Notes under the pieces: model-generated | What the model was told of the DNA's origin: nothing | Database searches by the model: none | Seen by the model: the letters and a program-made list of their open reading frames with translations, nothing else | NCBI RefSeq assembly: GCF_024170405.1 | Contig: NZ_JALJYC010000022.1 | Location: 1 to 46,114 of the forward strand | Source: Neisseria perflava | GTDB lineage: Bacteria > Pseudomonadota > Gammaproteobacteria > Burkholderiales > Neisseriaceae | DNA length: 46,114 nt | Direction: 5' to 3' | In this document: positions 1 through 8,283 of the stretch, in pieces | How the letters are laid out: every line of letters starts with the position of its first letter | How positions within the stretch are numbered: position 1 is the stretch's first letter | Made by a program: the position numbers and the translations under genes

Positions 1-337
1 GGGTAAGGGATTACCTGAAGTCAGACGGCCTGCAATGTGCATAATTAACCGTGTTTGATGTTACTGACCGACGGGTTGGCAACACAGTTGCTACAATGTG
101 GTTTTACCGTGTGCAGGCTACGGCTTGCTGAAAGGATGTTTTCAGCGGCAGGTAGGGGTGTGCGATACGCACGCATGCGTTTTCCAATGTTTAGATTTCA
201 GTCATTTCAAAGAAGTTTGCAGGAAAAATGAAGCCGTCTGAAAACACCGAGATTTTCAGACGACATAGATTGGGGAAAACGCGTGCGTGGCTACGCCACA
301 CACCCGACAAGTAGGCTACGTTTACTCTACAAGCAGA
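1..337. other. Intergenic, repeat-rich spacer
   Basis: I see no convincing gene here. The stretch holds a degenerate DUS near 22-34. It also holds two related GC-rich segments in inverted orientation at about 148-181 and 279-306, both built around GGGTGTG and GCGTGCG-type words. A DUS-like hairpin sits at 232-265. It looks like the accumulated repeat debris common in Neisseria spacers. Confidence 0.6.
232..265. terminator. Imperfect DUS hairpin, likely terminator
   Basis: GCCGTCTGAAAA at 234-245 pairs with TTTTCAGACGA at 254-264 around a short loop. It lies downstream of the minus-strand ORF that ends at 338 and could terminate it. The second arm has drifted (GACGAC instead of GACGGC). Confidence 0.5.
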
Positions 338-1066
338 CTACACTTGTTTCCAATATCTACTCCATTTTCTCTTCCTCATCTTGGCATTAATATCTCTAAT
401 TTCAGAATTTTGCCACTTATGAACAACAATACGGAAAGCCTTTCTATCAAAAGATGGGTTATAACTCTTCTCTTTGTGCTGTTCTTTAATAAAATCTTCA
501 AGCTTCCTATAATCTTTTGAAAAATCACCATTTCTTATAAGCCAGTAAGTATCTTCATCAAGCATATTTAAGATAATAGCCTCTGAAGCAATTTGCCTAG
601 ATATAATTATTTTGTTTAAATAATTGACACCATCAACATACTCTTGAACTTCTTCTTTATTTTTGAAGCCAAAAACCCTATTTTCATTATTATTTTTGTA
701 TGCTAAAAATGAATCTTTAGATGCAAATGCTTTAATATATCCGATAGAATTTTCTAAATTATGAAGCCAGTGCCTAGCCTTTATTAATTCATTATCATTA
801 TTCTCCATATTAATGTATTCGAGAGTGAATTGCTTTTTAGATATATCGGCTTGCTTTTTTGATATATAAACCGCAAAAATTGAAACGAAGAATGATAACA
901 GTGAAATGATAATAGCCATATCTATCCCTGAGTTATTAATATAATTATTAACTTTTAAAATTAAACCAATTATCTGCTCCTTGAGTAAAAAATATGAATT
1001 ATTCAAATAAGCATGGATAAAATACATAACATCATTATTAAAAATATTAGAATGAAAATCATTCAT
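338..1066 (-). CDS. AT-rich hypothetical membrane-anchored protein (DUF4760-like)
   Basis: 242 residues, function unknown. A single hydrophobic segment lies at about residues 50-69, followed by a lysine-rich, possibly coiled stretch (KKQADISKKQF) and a soluble C-terminal region rich in charged and aromatic residues. That plan resembles DUF4760-type proteins, but I assign it by general resemblance only. The gene begins 3 bases after the uvrB stop, and its probable ribosome site lies inside the uvrB tail, so translation may be coupled. Base composition is far more AT-rich than all neighbours and there is no DUS inside, which suggests recent transfer. The first 49 residues could be untranslated, because a second Met stands at residue 50 right before the membrane segment. 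Confidence 0.6.
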   Translation of the reverse strand: MNDFHSNIFNNDVMYFIHAYLNNSYFLLKEQIIGLILKVNNYINNSGIDMAIIISLLSFFVSIFAVYISKKQADISKKQFTLEYINMENNDNELIKARHWLHNLENSIGYIKAFASKDSFLAYKNNNENRVFGFKNKEEVQEYVDGVNYLNKIIISRQIASEAIILNMLDEDTYWLIRNGDFSKDYRKLEDFIKEQHKEKSYNPSFDRKAFRIVVHKWQNSEIRDINAKMRKRKWSRYWKQV

Positions 1067-1069
1067 AAA

Positions 1070-3100
1070 TTACTCACTCCCAAACAACAACCCTTCCTTA
1101 ATCCCCCGAATTTTATCACGAAGTACAGCCGCCTCTTCAAACTGCAAATCCCTAGCCGCTTGCTGCATGGCTTTTTCCAGTTTGGCGATTTCTTTGAGCG
1201 CGTCGTTTTCATTGCGAATTTCGCCGACTTTTACGCCTTTGCCCTTGCCTTTTTTGCCTTTGCCGCTGCTACTGTCTTCGTGATACACGCCGTCAATGAT
1301 GTCTTTGACCTGCTTTTTAATCTGCTGCGGCACAATGCCGTGTTCTTCGTTGAAGCGGATTTGTTTTTCGCGGCGGCGTTCGGTTTCGTCGATGGCGGCT
1401 TTCATCGAGTCGGTAATTTTGTCGGCATATAAAATGGCAACACCGTGTACATTACGCGCGGCGCGGCCTATGGTTTGAATCAGACTGCGGTGGCTGCGCA
1501 AAAAGCCTTCTTTGTCGGCGTCGAGTATGGCAACCAGCGACACTTCGGGAATGTCCAAGCCTTCGCGCAACAGGTTAATGCCGACCAATACGTCAAACAG
1601 CCCCAAGCGTAAATCACGGATGATTTCCACGCGCTCGACGGTGTCGATGTCGCTGTGCAGATAGCGCACTTTTACGCCCAGCTCGCTGTAATAATCGGTG
1701 AGCTGCTCGGCCATGCGCTTGGTCAGCGTGGTAACGAGTACACGCTCGTTTTTGGCGATACGCTCGTTGATTTCGCTTAATAAATCATCCACTTGGGTGG
1801 CGACGGGGCGGATGATGATTTCGGGATCAACCAATCCGGTCGGGCGCACCACCTGCTCGACCACCTGCCCCGCGTGTTCGGCTTCGTATTTGGCGGGAGT
1901 GGCGGATACGAAGATGGTTTGCGGCATGATTTTTTCAAACTCGGGGAATTTGAGCGGGCGGTTATCTCGGGCGGAGGGCAGGCGGAAGCCGTAATCGACC
2001 AGATTCTGTTTGCGCGAGGCGTCGCCTTTATACATCGCGCCGATTTGCGACACGGTTACGTGGCTCTCATCGATAAACATAATGGCGTTATCCGGCAGAT
2101 AATCCATCAGCGTGGGCGGCGGTTCGCCTTCTTTTTTGCCGGAGAAGTGGCGCGAGTAGTTTTCAATGCCTTTGCAGAAGCCCATTTCGTAGAGCATTTC
2201 GAGGTCAAAACGGGTGCGCTGCTCGATACGCTGCTGCTCTACGGGACGGTTTTCTTTGGCGAAAAATTCGATGCGTTGGCGCAATTCTTCTTTAATCGAA
2301 TCACAGGCGCGCAACACGGTTTCACGCGGGGTTACATAATGGCTGGACGGGAACACGGTAAAGCGTCCCACCCGCTGCGATACCGCGCCGGTCAGCGGGT
2401 CGAACAAATCCAAGCGGTCGATTTCATCGTCAAACAGACTGATTCTTAAAGCCAAATCGGAGCTTTCGGCGGGATACACGTCAATCACATCGCCGCGCAC
2501 GCGGAACGAGCCGCGCTTGAAATCCATCTCGCCACGGTCATACTGCATGGAGACGAGTACGGAAATAATGTCGCGCTGGTCGATTTGGTCGCCCTCTTTT
2601 ACCGACAATACCATCTGCTTGTATTCGGTCGGGTCGCCGATACCGTAAATAGCGGATACGGTGGCGACGATAATCACATCATTGCGCGTCATCAGATTTT
2701 TGGTGGCGGAAAGGCGCATTTGCTCGATGTGCTCATTAATCGCGGAGTCTTTTTCAATAAACAAATCGCGGCTGGGTACATACGCTTCGGGCTGGTAGTA
2801 ATCATAATAAGACACGAAATATTCCACGGCGTTTTCCGGGAAAAACTCACGCATTTCGGCGTAGAGCTGGGCGGCAAGGGTTTTGTTGTGCGCCATAATA
2901 ATGGCAGGGCGGCCGCTTTGGGCGATGACGTTGGCCATGGTGTAAGTTTTGCCAGAGCCGGTGACACCGAGCAGGGTTTGATAGGCCAGGCCGTCTGAAA
3001 GCCCTTCCAATAAGCCGCTAATGGCCGTCGGCTGGTCGCCTGCGGGCGGAAAGGGTTGATGGAGTTTGAAGGGGGAATCGGGATATTGGATGATTTGCAT
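1070..3100 (-). CDS. uvrB: UvrABC excinuclease subunit B
   Basis: UvrB is the damage-verifying helicase-like subunit of nucleotide excision repair. It is loaded by UvrA and then recruits UvrC. The 676 residues match family length. Visible are Walker A GVTGSGKT at 45-52, the tyrosine-rich beta-hairpin region at about 98-117 (YYDYYQPEAYVPSRD) that probes the strand, a DESH box near residue 340, helicase motifs around TTLTKRMAEQL and QTIGRAARN, and the UVR domain at about 638-676 that contacts UvrC. The start at MQIIQYPDSP matches the family. No clear Shine-Dalgarno is present: an AGGCCGTCTGAA uptake sequence lies two bases before the ATG. Confidence 0.97.
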   Translation of the reverse strand: MQIIQYPDSPFKLHQPFPPAGDQPTAISGLLEGLSDGLAYQTLLGVTGSGKTYTMANVIAQSGRPAIIMAHNKTLAAQLYAEMREFFPENAVEYFVSYYDYYQPEAYVPSRDLFIEKDSAINEHIEQMRLSATKNLMTRNDVIIVATVSAIYGIGDPTEYKQMVLSVKEGDQIDQRDIISVLVSMQYDRGEMDFKRGSFRVRGDVIDVYPAESSDLALRISLFDDEIDRLDLFDPLTGAVSQRVGRFTVFPSSHYVTPRETVLRACDSIKEELRQRIEFFAKENRPVEQQRIEQRTRFDLEMLYEMGFCKGIENYSRHFSGKKEGEPPPTLMDYLPDNAIMFIDESHVTVSQIGAMYKGDASRKQNLVDYGFRLPSARDNRPLKFPEFEKIMPQTIFVSATPAKYEAEHAGQVVEQVVRPTGLVDPEIIIRPVATQVDDLLSEINERIAKNERVLVTTLTKRMAEQLTDYYSELGVKVRYLHSDIDTVERVEIIRDLRLGLFDVLVGINLLREGLDIPEVSLVAILDADKEGFLRSHRSLIQTIGRAARNVHGVAILYADKITDSMKAAIDETERRREKQIRFNEEHGIVPQQIKKQVKDIIDGVYHEDSSSGKGKKGKGKGVKVGEIRNENDALKEIAKLEKAMQQAARDLQFEEAAVLRDKIRGIKEGLLFGSE

Positions 3101-3397
3101 TTTTCAGACGGCCTAAGTATTGATTTATGGAAATAATGGAATATATGGTAGCAGTGCGCATGATTTAAAGGCCGTCTGAAAATCTAATGGGCTTTTGCAG
3201 CTGCTTTTTCTACAAACCGAAAACCTCTTTTTATTTCAATAAGCTGCTTTTCAAAAAAATGACAAACGGCGCAAATGGCTGTCACGCTGTTTTGTGAATC
3301 GCTGAAAAATAAGGTAAATCCGTTCGCCAGCACCCTTGAAATGTAATTATCATTTGCGCCGATGGTAACCACCTTCCCTCCTCAGAAAGGAAAACAA
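3101..3397. promoter_or_regulatory. Intergenic region between uvrB and aqpZ
   Basis: This is the divergent spacer that must carry promoters for both uvrB and aqpZ. Two inverted DUS copies lie about 55 bases apart, at 3104-3115 and 3170-3181. A minus-strand ORF of 62 codons spans 3184-3372, but it has no recognisable features and I do not call it. The aqpZ ribosome site AGAAAGG is at 3384-3390. I could not place a confident -10 or -35. Confidence 0.5.
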
Positions 3398-4093
3398 ATG
3401 AAAAAATATTTTGCTGAATTTTTCGGCACATTCTGGCTGGTGCTGGGCGGCTGCGGTAGCGCGGTGTTGGCAGCGGCTATCCCCGACTTGGGTATCGGCT
3501 ATGCCGGCGTTGCGCTGGCGTTTGGTCTGACCGTATTGACTATGGCTTTTGCCGTGGGTCATATTTCAGGCGGCCACTTTAACCCTGCCGTATCCGTAGG
3601 TCTGTTTGTCGGCGGCCGTTTCAACGGTAAAGATTTGCTGCCGTACATCATCGCTCAAGTAATTGGCGCTATCTGTGCAGCCGGTGTACTGTATGTGATT
3701 GCTTCCGGTCATGCCGGTTTTGACGCTGCCGCTTCCGGCTTCGCCAGCAACGGTTTCGGCGAACATTCTCCCAACGGCTACGACATGATGTCTGCGCTGG
3801 TGATTGAAGTGGTATTGACTGCCTTCTTCCTGATTATCATCATGGGCGCCACCAGCAAACGCGCTCCGGCCGGTTTTGCGCCGATTGCCATCGGTTTGGC
3901 TCTGACCCTGATCCACTTGATTTCTATTCCGGTAACCAATACTTCGGTTAACCCGGCTCGTTCTACCGGTGTTGCTTTGTTCCAAGGCGGCTGGGCGATT
4001 GAACAACTGTGGCTGTTCTGGGTAGCTCCGATTATCGGCGGCGCGATTGGCGCAGCGATTTACCGCTTTGTTTTGGGTAACGACGAAGAATAA
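3398..4093 (+). CDS. aqpZ: Aquaporin Z
   Basis: Inner-membrane water channel of the MIP family, 231 residues from the ATG at 3398, which follows the ribosome site AGAAAGG. Upstream in-frame ATGs lack such a site. Both half-helix NPA motifs are visible, at residues 62-64 (HFNPAVSVG) and 185-187 (SVNPARS). The arginine after the second NPA (R188) and His173 are consistent with the narrow water-selective filter of AqpZ rather than a glycerol facilitator. Six membrane helices are evident. The gene stands alone, with its own terminator at 4173-4208. Confidence 0.95.
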   Translation: MKKYFAEFFGTFWLVLGGCGSAVLAAAIPDLGIGYAGVALAFGLTVLTMAFAVGHISGGHFNPAVSVGLFVGGRFNGKDLLPYIIAQVIGAICAAGVLYVIASGHAGFDAAASGFASNGFGEHSPNGYDMMSALVIEVVLTAFFLIIIMGATSKRAPAGFAPIAIGLALTLIHLISIPVTNTSVNPARSTGVALFQGGWAIEQLWLFWVAPIIGGAIGAAIYRFVLGNDEE

Positions 4094-4172
4094 TTTTACG
4101 GGACGATGTTCTTATGGCTGCGATAAAAAGGCTTGTCGAAGTATGCTGACCTTGCAGCCGGGTGGTTATCGG

Positions 4173-4208
4173 AAATACAGCCGCATATCTCTGCGGCTGT
4201 ATTTTTTT
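4173..4208 (+). terminator. Rho-independent terminator after aqpZ
   Basis: A perfect 13-base stem (AAATACAGCCGCA paired with TGCGGCTGTATTT) closes a short loop and runs into a T tract. It is not DUS-based, unlike most terminators in this window. Confidence 0.85.
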
Positions 4209-4267
4209 ATTTCCGTTTTTCAGACGGCCTATTACAATAGCGGCCTACTATGACACGAAAGAAAAAT

Positions 4268-4597
4268 ATGCAGATTTTACCGTTTCAAGCAGAAATCGCC
4301 GAACGTATGCTGGTGAATACTGAAAACGAAAGCATCCACCCCGATGCGCACTTTATCCAAACCGCCAACGGCTACTGGCTGGCCTGGCACGACGGCACAG
4401 CAGCCCTGCTCGCGCCTGATACGCCGCCCGATATTCCCTGCTTCTGGGTCGAAGGCGCAACCGATTTAGATGAATTGGTTGCCTTGGTCGCAAACGGCGA
4501 ATTCGACGAAACCGAAGAATTTGACGGCGACGATGATGCCTGGCAGCAAGCCGCCGCCGGTTGCGGTCATCACGGTCATTGCGGGTGTGAACACTGA
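4268..4597 (+). CDS. Small acidic protein with His/Cys-rich tail
   Basis: About 109 residues if it starts at the ATG at 4268 (MQILPF), or 115 from the ATG at 4250. I prefer the downstream start, because CGAAAGAAAA lies just ahead of it. Function unknown. The body is acidic with several Trp residues. It ends in a compact metal-ligand cluster (CGHHGHCGCEH), which suggests it binds a transition metal such as zinc, nickel or copper. The stop overlaps the start of the following lipoprotein gene by one base (TGATG), so the two are probably translated together. Confidence 0.75.
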   Translation: MQILPFQAEIAERMLVNTENESIHPDAHFIQTANGYWLAWHDGTAALLAPDTPPDIPCFWVEGATDLDELVALVANGEFDETEEFDGDDDAWQQAAAGCGHHGHCGCEH

Positions 4598-4962
4598 TGA
4601 AAATACAGCATTTAATCCTACCGCTGATGATGTGTATCAGCTTGAGCGGTTGCGTGGTCGCAGCCGTGGCCGATTTAGCGGCGACAACCGTCGTAACCGC
4701 CGGTAAAGTAGCGGTAAAAGGTACGGGCGCATTGGTACGGGCGGCGATTCCCGACGGCGATGACGACGAGAAAAAAGACAAAAAGAAAAAACGTAAAGAC
4801 AAGCAGGAAGGAAATACTGCCCAGTCTTCCGCAGTGGCAACGCCGGTGCAGCAGCAATATCCTTATGCGGCGACACCAACTTCTACGCAAGATACGAGCG
4901 CGGCGGCATATGGTACGGACAGCAGCCAAAGCGTTAGCTATCCGGTTTATCAGCAGTATTGA
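4597..4962 (+). CDS. Small lipoprotein with lysine-rich and Gln/Tyr-rich tail
   Basis: 121 residues. The N-terminus is a lipoprotein signal peptide with lipobox LSGC at 16-19, so Cys19 should be lipidated (lgt lies in this same window). A small Ala/Val-rich segment follows, then a dense charged run of Asp, Glu and Lys at about 54-69, then a low-complexity Ser/Thr/Gln/Tyr tail ending YPVYQQY. It resembles short lipoproteins annotated in Neisseria under family NF038104, as I recall them, but no function is known. The gene overlaps the preceding one by one base. A MITE begins 11 bases after its stop. Confidence 0.8.
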   Translation: MKIQHLILPLMMCISLSGCVVAAVADLAATTVVTAGKVAVKGTGALVRAAIPDGDDDEKKDKKKKRKDKQEGNTAQSSAVATPVQQQYPYAATPTSTQDTSAAAYGTDSSQSVSYPVYQQY

Positions 4963-4972
4963 AAATAACGGG

Positions 4973-5105
4973 CTATAGTAGAATCACTAAAAAAACAAAC
5001 TGAGTAGATTGGGATGAAATCCCAACGGAAGTTCGAACAAATGCTAGGTTTACAACCCAAGCTACGCGGTGCTTATGGTTTGGTTTTTAACTCATTCTAC
5101 TATAG
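4973..5105. repeat. MITE-like element, copy 1 (133 bp, TATAG ends)
   Basis: The ends are perfect 12-base inverted repeats, CTATAGTAGAAT at 4973-4984 and its complement at 5094-5105, followed by weaker pairing of TAAAAAACAAAC-type sequence. Inside are two small palindromes, TTGGGATGAAATCCCAA and GGTTTACAACC. The same architecture appears in reverse orientation at 32768-32898. TATAG ends with an implied TA target resemble Correia elements, but the interior differs from the Correia sequence I know. It has no coding capacity. Confidence 0.8.
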
Positions 5106-5177
5106 CCACCAAGGCACTTACTGGCATATACAGGTGGCTGAGCGCCTTATCATTATCGTAATAGAGAAAGAAAGTGC

Positions 5178-5220
5178 GAGGCCGTCTGAAATTAGATATT
5201 TATTATTTTCAGACGGCCTC
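5178..5220. terminator. DUS-pair hairpin
   Basis: GAGGCCGTCTGAAA pairs with its inverted copy, which ends at 5220. It is the probable terminator for transcripts arriving from the lipoprotein gene and the MITE on the plus strand. Confidence 0.7.
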
Positions 5221-5248
5221 ACGCTGTTTTGCTGTTCTAATCAAAATA

Positions 5249-5283
5249 AAAAAACCGAATCTCAAACAAGATTCGGTTTTTTC
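5249..5283 (-). terminator. Rho-independent terminator of hupB
   Basis: AAAAACCGAATCT and its complement AGATTCGGTTTTT flank a 6-base loop. Read on the minus strand, the stem ends in a T run directly after hupB. It is symmetrical and could also stop plus-strand transcripts. Confidence 0.85.
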
Positions 5284-5306
5284 ATCGTATCAGCGTCAGC
5301 CGAAAA

Positions 5307-5576
5307 TTACAGCGCGTCTTTCAAAGCTTTGCCGGCGCGGAATTTCGGGGTTTTCGCCGCAGCGATGGTCAGCGGCTCGCCGGTTTTCGGGTTGCGGCCT
5401 TGACGTTCGGCACGTTCGCCAACGTAGAAAGTACCGAAGCCGACCAGAGTTACAGTGTCGCCTTTTTTCAGGGCTTCGGTTACCGCGTTGGTGGTTGCGT
5501 CCAGTGCTTTTTGGGCAGCCGCTTTAGAAATACCTGCTTCTTGAGCAATCGCTTCGATTAATTCAGACTTGTTCAC
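5307..5576 (-). CDS. hupB: DNA-binding protein HU-beta
   Basis: 89-residue histone-like nucleoid protein that bends and compacts DNA as a dimer. The N-terminal helices (MNKSELIEAIA), the GFGTF turn and the DNA-contacting arm with RNPKTGE around residues 61-67 are typical of HU. The start codon is GTG (5574-5576), preceded on the minus strand by the ribosome site GGAAGGGA. The gene follows lon on the same strand, the lon-hupB order also known from Escherichia coli, with about 185 bases between them. Confidence 0.96.
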   Translation of the reverse strand: MNKSELIEAIAQEAGISKAAAQKALDATTNAVTEALKKGDTVTLVGFGTFYVGERAERQGRNPKTGEPLTIAAAKTPKFRAGKALKDAL

Positions 5577-5761
5577 AATCAGTCCCTTCCTATCGTTGAA
5601 AAATATTGAACGTCCCGAGTATTCGGGCTTTTCGCACTTTTCGGTGCCTGCGTGCTTTATAGCAATTCTGAATTTGCCGTGTCAAGAGAAAAAACGCGCA
5701 ATCGCCCGATTTTACAGGCTTTCGGGCGAAAACCGCGTTTTTGCAACACATTTTGACCCAA

Positions 5762-8236
5762 TCAGTGTTTCGTTGCCTTGGCTCTTGACGGTTTGGCTTT
5801 CGGGCTTTTCAGCGCCGCCTCAGGCACAACTTCAGGGGCGACAATCGGCGCCTGCCACGGCTCAGGCTGGCTTTCCAAACCCAAGGCCAAGACTTCGTCT
5901 ATCCATTTGACCGGATGGATGGTCAAGCCGGTTTTGACATTTTCCGGAATTTCGTCCAAATCTTTGACATTGTCTTTCGGAATCAAAACATGCTTGATAC
6001 CGCCGCGCAGCGCCGCCAGCAGTTTTTCTTTCAAACCACCAATGGGCAACACTTCGCCGCGCAGGGTAATTTCGCCGGTCATGGCAACATCGGCGCGTAC
6101 CGGAATTTTGGTAAAGGCCGATACAATCGCCAAAGTCATGGCAATACCCGCGCTCGGGCCGTCCTTCGGCGTTGCTCCTTCCGGCACATGCACATGGATG
6201 TCTTTTTTCTCGTAGAAATCCGGTGCCAAGCCGACCGATTCGGCGCGTGAACGCACCACCGACCAAGCCGCCGATACCGACTCCTTCATCACATCGCCCA
6301 ACTGACCGGTGCTCTGAATCAGACCTTTGCCCGGCAAGGCCACGGCTTCGATGGTTAAGAGTTCGCCGCCGACCTCCGTCCACGCCAAGCCGGTCACTTG
6401 GCCGATACGGTTTTCGCTCTCGGCCACGCCGTAATCGAAGCGGCGCACGCCCAAGTATTCATGCAGGTTGTCTGCATTAACTTTGATGGCTTTCGGTTTG
6501 GCCGTTTTCGCGGTTTTGGCTTTGGACGCTTTTTTCTGGTCTTCGGCCAAAGTGACTTTCATCACCACTTTGCGGCAGATTTTGGCAATCTCACGATCCA
6601 GCGAACGCACGCCTGCTTCGCGGGTATAGTAACGGATGATGTCGCGCACCGCGCTCTCTTCCACCACCAGTTCGCCCTCTTTCACGCCGTTACGTTTCAT
6701 CTGTTTGGGCACGAGATACTGCATGGCAATATTGATTTTTTCGTCTTCGGTATAACCCGACAGGCGGATAATCTCCATACGGTCGAGCAAGGCAGAAGGA
6801 ATGTTCAGGCTGTTGGATGTCGCGATAAACATCACGTCGCTCAAGTCATAATCCACTTCCGCATAGTGGTCAGCAAATTTGTTGTTTTGCTCGGGATCAA
6901 GCACTTCCAACAAGGCCGCCGCCGGATCGCCACGGAAATCGTTGCCCAGCTTGTCGATTTCATCAAGCAGGAAGAGCGGGTTTTTCACGCCGGCTTTAAT
7001 CATGTTTTGCAGGATTTTGCCCGGCATAGAGCCGATATAGGTACGGCGGTGACCGCGAATTTCGCTTTCATCGCGCACGCCCCCCAAAGCCATGCGCACG
7101 TATTGGCGGCCGGTAGCTTTGGCAATGGATTCGCCCAACGAGGTTTTACCTACCCCCGGCGGGCCGACCAAGCAGAGAATCGAGCCTTTGAGCTTGTCCA
7201 TGCGTTTTTGCACGGCGAGGTATTCCAAAATACGCTCTTTGACTTTTTCCAAGCCATAGTGATCGGCGTTCAACACCAAATCGGCTCTGGCAATGTCTTT
7301 GCTGACGCGGGATTTTTTCTTCCACGGCAAATCCAGCAAGGTGTCGATATAATTGCGCACCACGGTGGATTCGGCCGACATCGGCGGCATCATTTTCAGC
7401 TTTTTCAATTCGGAGAGGGATTTTTCTTCCGCCTCTTTGCTCATGCCCGCTGCTTTGATTTTCGCTTCCAGCGCGTCCAATTCGCCCTGCTCGTCTTCTT
7501 CGCCCAGCTCTTTCTGAATCGCTTTGACCTGCTCGTTTAAATAATACTCGCGTTGCGATTTTTCCATCTGGCGTTTCACACGACCACGGATGCGTTTTTC
7601 CACCTGCATGATGTCCAACTCGGCTTCCAGTTGGCCGAGCAGAAATTCCATGCGTTCGGCAGCGCCGGCGGTTTCCAAAATCTGCTGGCGCTGCTCCAAT
7701 TTGAGCTGCAAATGGGCGGCAATGGTGTCCACCAAGCGGGCATTGTCTTCAATGCCGCTGATGGTGCTGACCACTTCAGCCGGAATTTTTTTGTTGAGCT
7801 TGGCATATTGCTCAAACTGCGACAGCAAGGTGCGGCGCAGGGCTTCGGTATCGGGATTGCCCTCGCCGTTGTCTTCGCGGATGGCTTCGATGTGTACTAA
7901 AAACAGCTCGCCGGTATCTTCAACGGTCAAAGCGCGGGCGCGGCGTAAGCCTTCCACCAATACTTTTACCGTACCGTCGGGCAGTTTCAATACTTGCAAC
8001 ACTTGCGCCACAGTACCGGTTTTGTGCAAATCGGCAGCGGTCGGCTCTTCGGTATTCGGATTTTGCTGCGCCAGCAAAAACACAGGCTCGTCGTGCGCCA
8101 TCGCTGCTTCCAAAGCGGCAATGGATTTCGGGCGGCCAACAAAAAGCGGCAGCACCATGTGCGGGTAAACCACCACATCGCGCAAGGGCAGGGTGGCCAA
8201 TGCAGCGTATTCCTCAAAATGTTTGTCTTGTGACAT
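5762..8236 (-). CDS. lon: ATP-dependent protease Lon
   Basis: Cytoplasmic AAA+ serine protease that degrades misfolded and some regulatory proteins; 824 residues. In order: the N-terminal substrate-binding LAN domain (about 10-200), a coiled linker, the ATPase with Walker A GPPGVGKT at 358-365 and Walker B LFLLDEIDK, then the protease domain with catalytic Ser695 in PKDGPSAG and its partner Lys about 43 residues later in GGLKEKLLAA. Two low-complexity stretches are Neisseria-style additions: a Lys/Ala-rich insert before the protease domain (KKASKAKTAKTAKPKA) and a Pro/Lys-rich tail after about residue 790. hupB follows. A sigma-32-like promoter lies upstream. Confidence 0.97.
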   Translation of the reverse strand: MSQDKHFEEYAALATLPLRDVVVYPHMVLPLFVGRPKSIAALEAAMAHDEPVFLLAQQNPNTEEPTAADLHKTGTVAQVLQVLKLPDGTVKVLVEGLRRARALTVEDTGELFLVHIEAIREDNGEGNPDTEALRRTLLSQFEQYAKLNKKIPAEVVSTISGIEDNARLVDTIAAHLQLKLEQRQQILETAGAAERMEFLLGQLEAELDIMQVEKRIRGRVKRQMEKSQREYYLNEQVKAIQKELGEEDEQGELDALEAKIKAAGMSKEAEEKSLSELKKLKMMPPMSAESTVVRNYIDTLLDLPWKKKSRVSKDIARADLVLNADHYGLEKVKERILEYLAVQKRMDKLKGSILCLVGPPGVGKTSLGESIAKATGRQYVRMALGGVRDESEIRGHRRTYIGSMPGKILQNMIKAGVKNPLFLLDEIDKLGNDFRGDPAAALLEVLDPEQNNKFADHYAEVDYDLSDVMFIATSNSLNIPSALLDRMEIIRLSGYTEDEKINIAMQYLVPKQMKRNGVKEGELVVEESAVRDIIRYYTREAGVRSLDREIAKICRKVVMKVTLAEDQKKASKAKTAKTAKPKAIKVNADNLHEYLGVRRFDYGVAESENRIGQVTGLAWTEVGGELLTIEAVALPGKGLIQSTGQLGDVMKESVSAAWSVVRSRAESVGLAPDFYEKKDIHVHVPEGATPKDGPSAGIAMTLAIVSAFTKIPVRADVAMTGEITLRGEVLPIGGLKEKLLAALRGGIKHVLIPKDNVKDLDEIPENVKTGLTIHPVKWIDEVLALGLESQPEPWQAPIVAPEVVPEAALKSPKAKPSRAKATKH

Positions 8237-8283
8237 ATACTAATCCCTATGGGTAAATCGGGTTTTAAACTGAATTAACGCCT

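Noticed and set aside
3184..3372. Minus-strand ORF of 62 codons between uvrB and aqpZ
   Set aside because: No ribosome site, no recognisable domain, lies in a promoter region and overlaps aqpZ leader sequence.
4973..5403. ORF starting inside the first MITE and continuing to hupB
   Set aside because: The frame is an accident of the repeat and the antisense of hupB.
6398..7540. 380-codon ORF antisense to lon
   Set aside because: A shadow of the lon reading frame in GC-biased coding DNA; Phe/His-rich composition is typical of such antisense frames.
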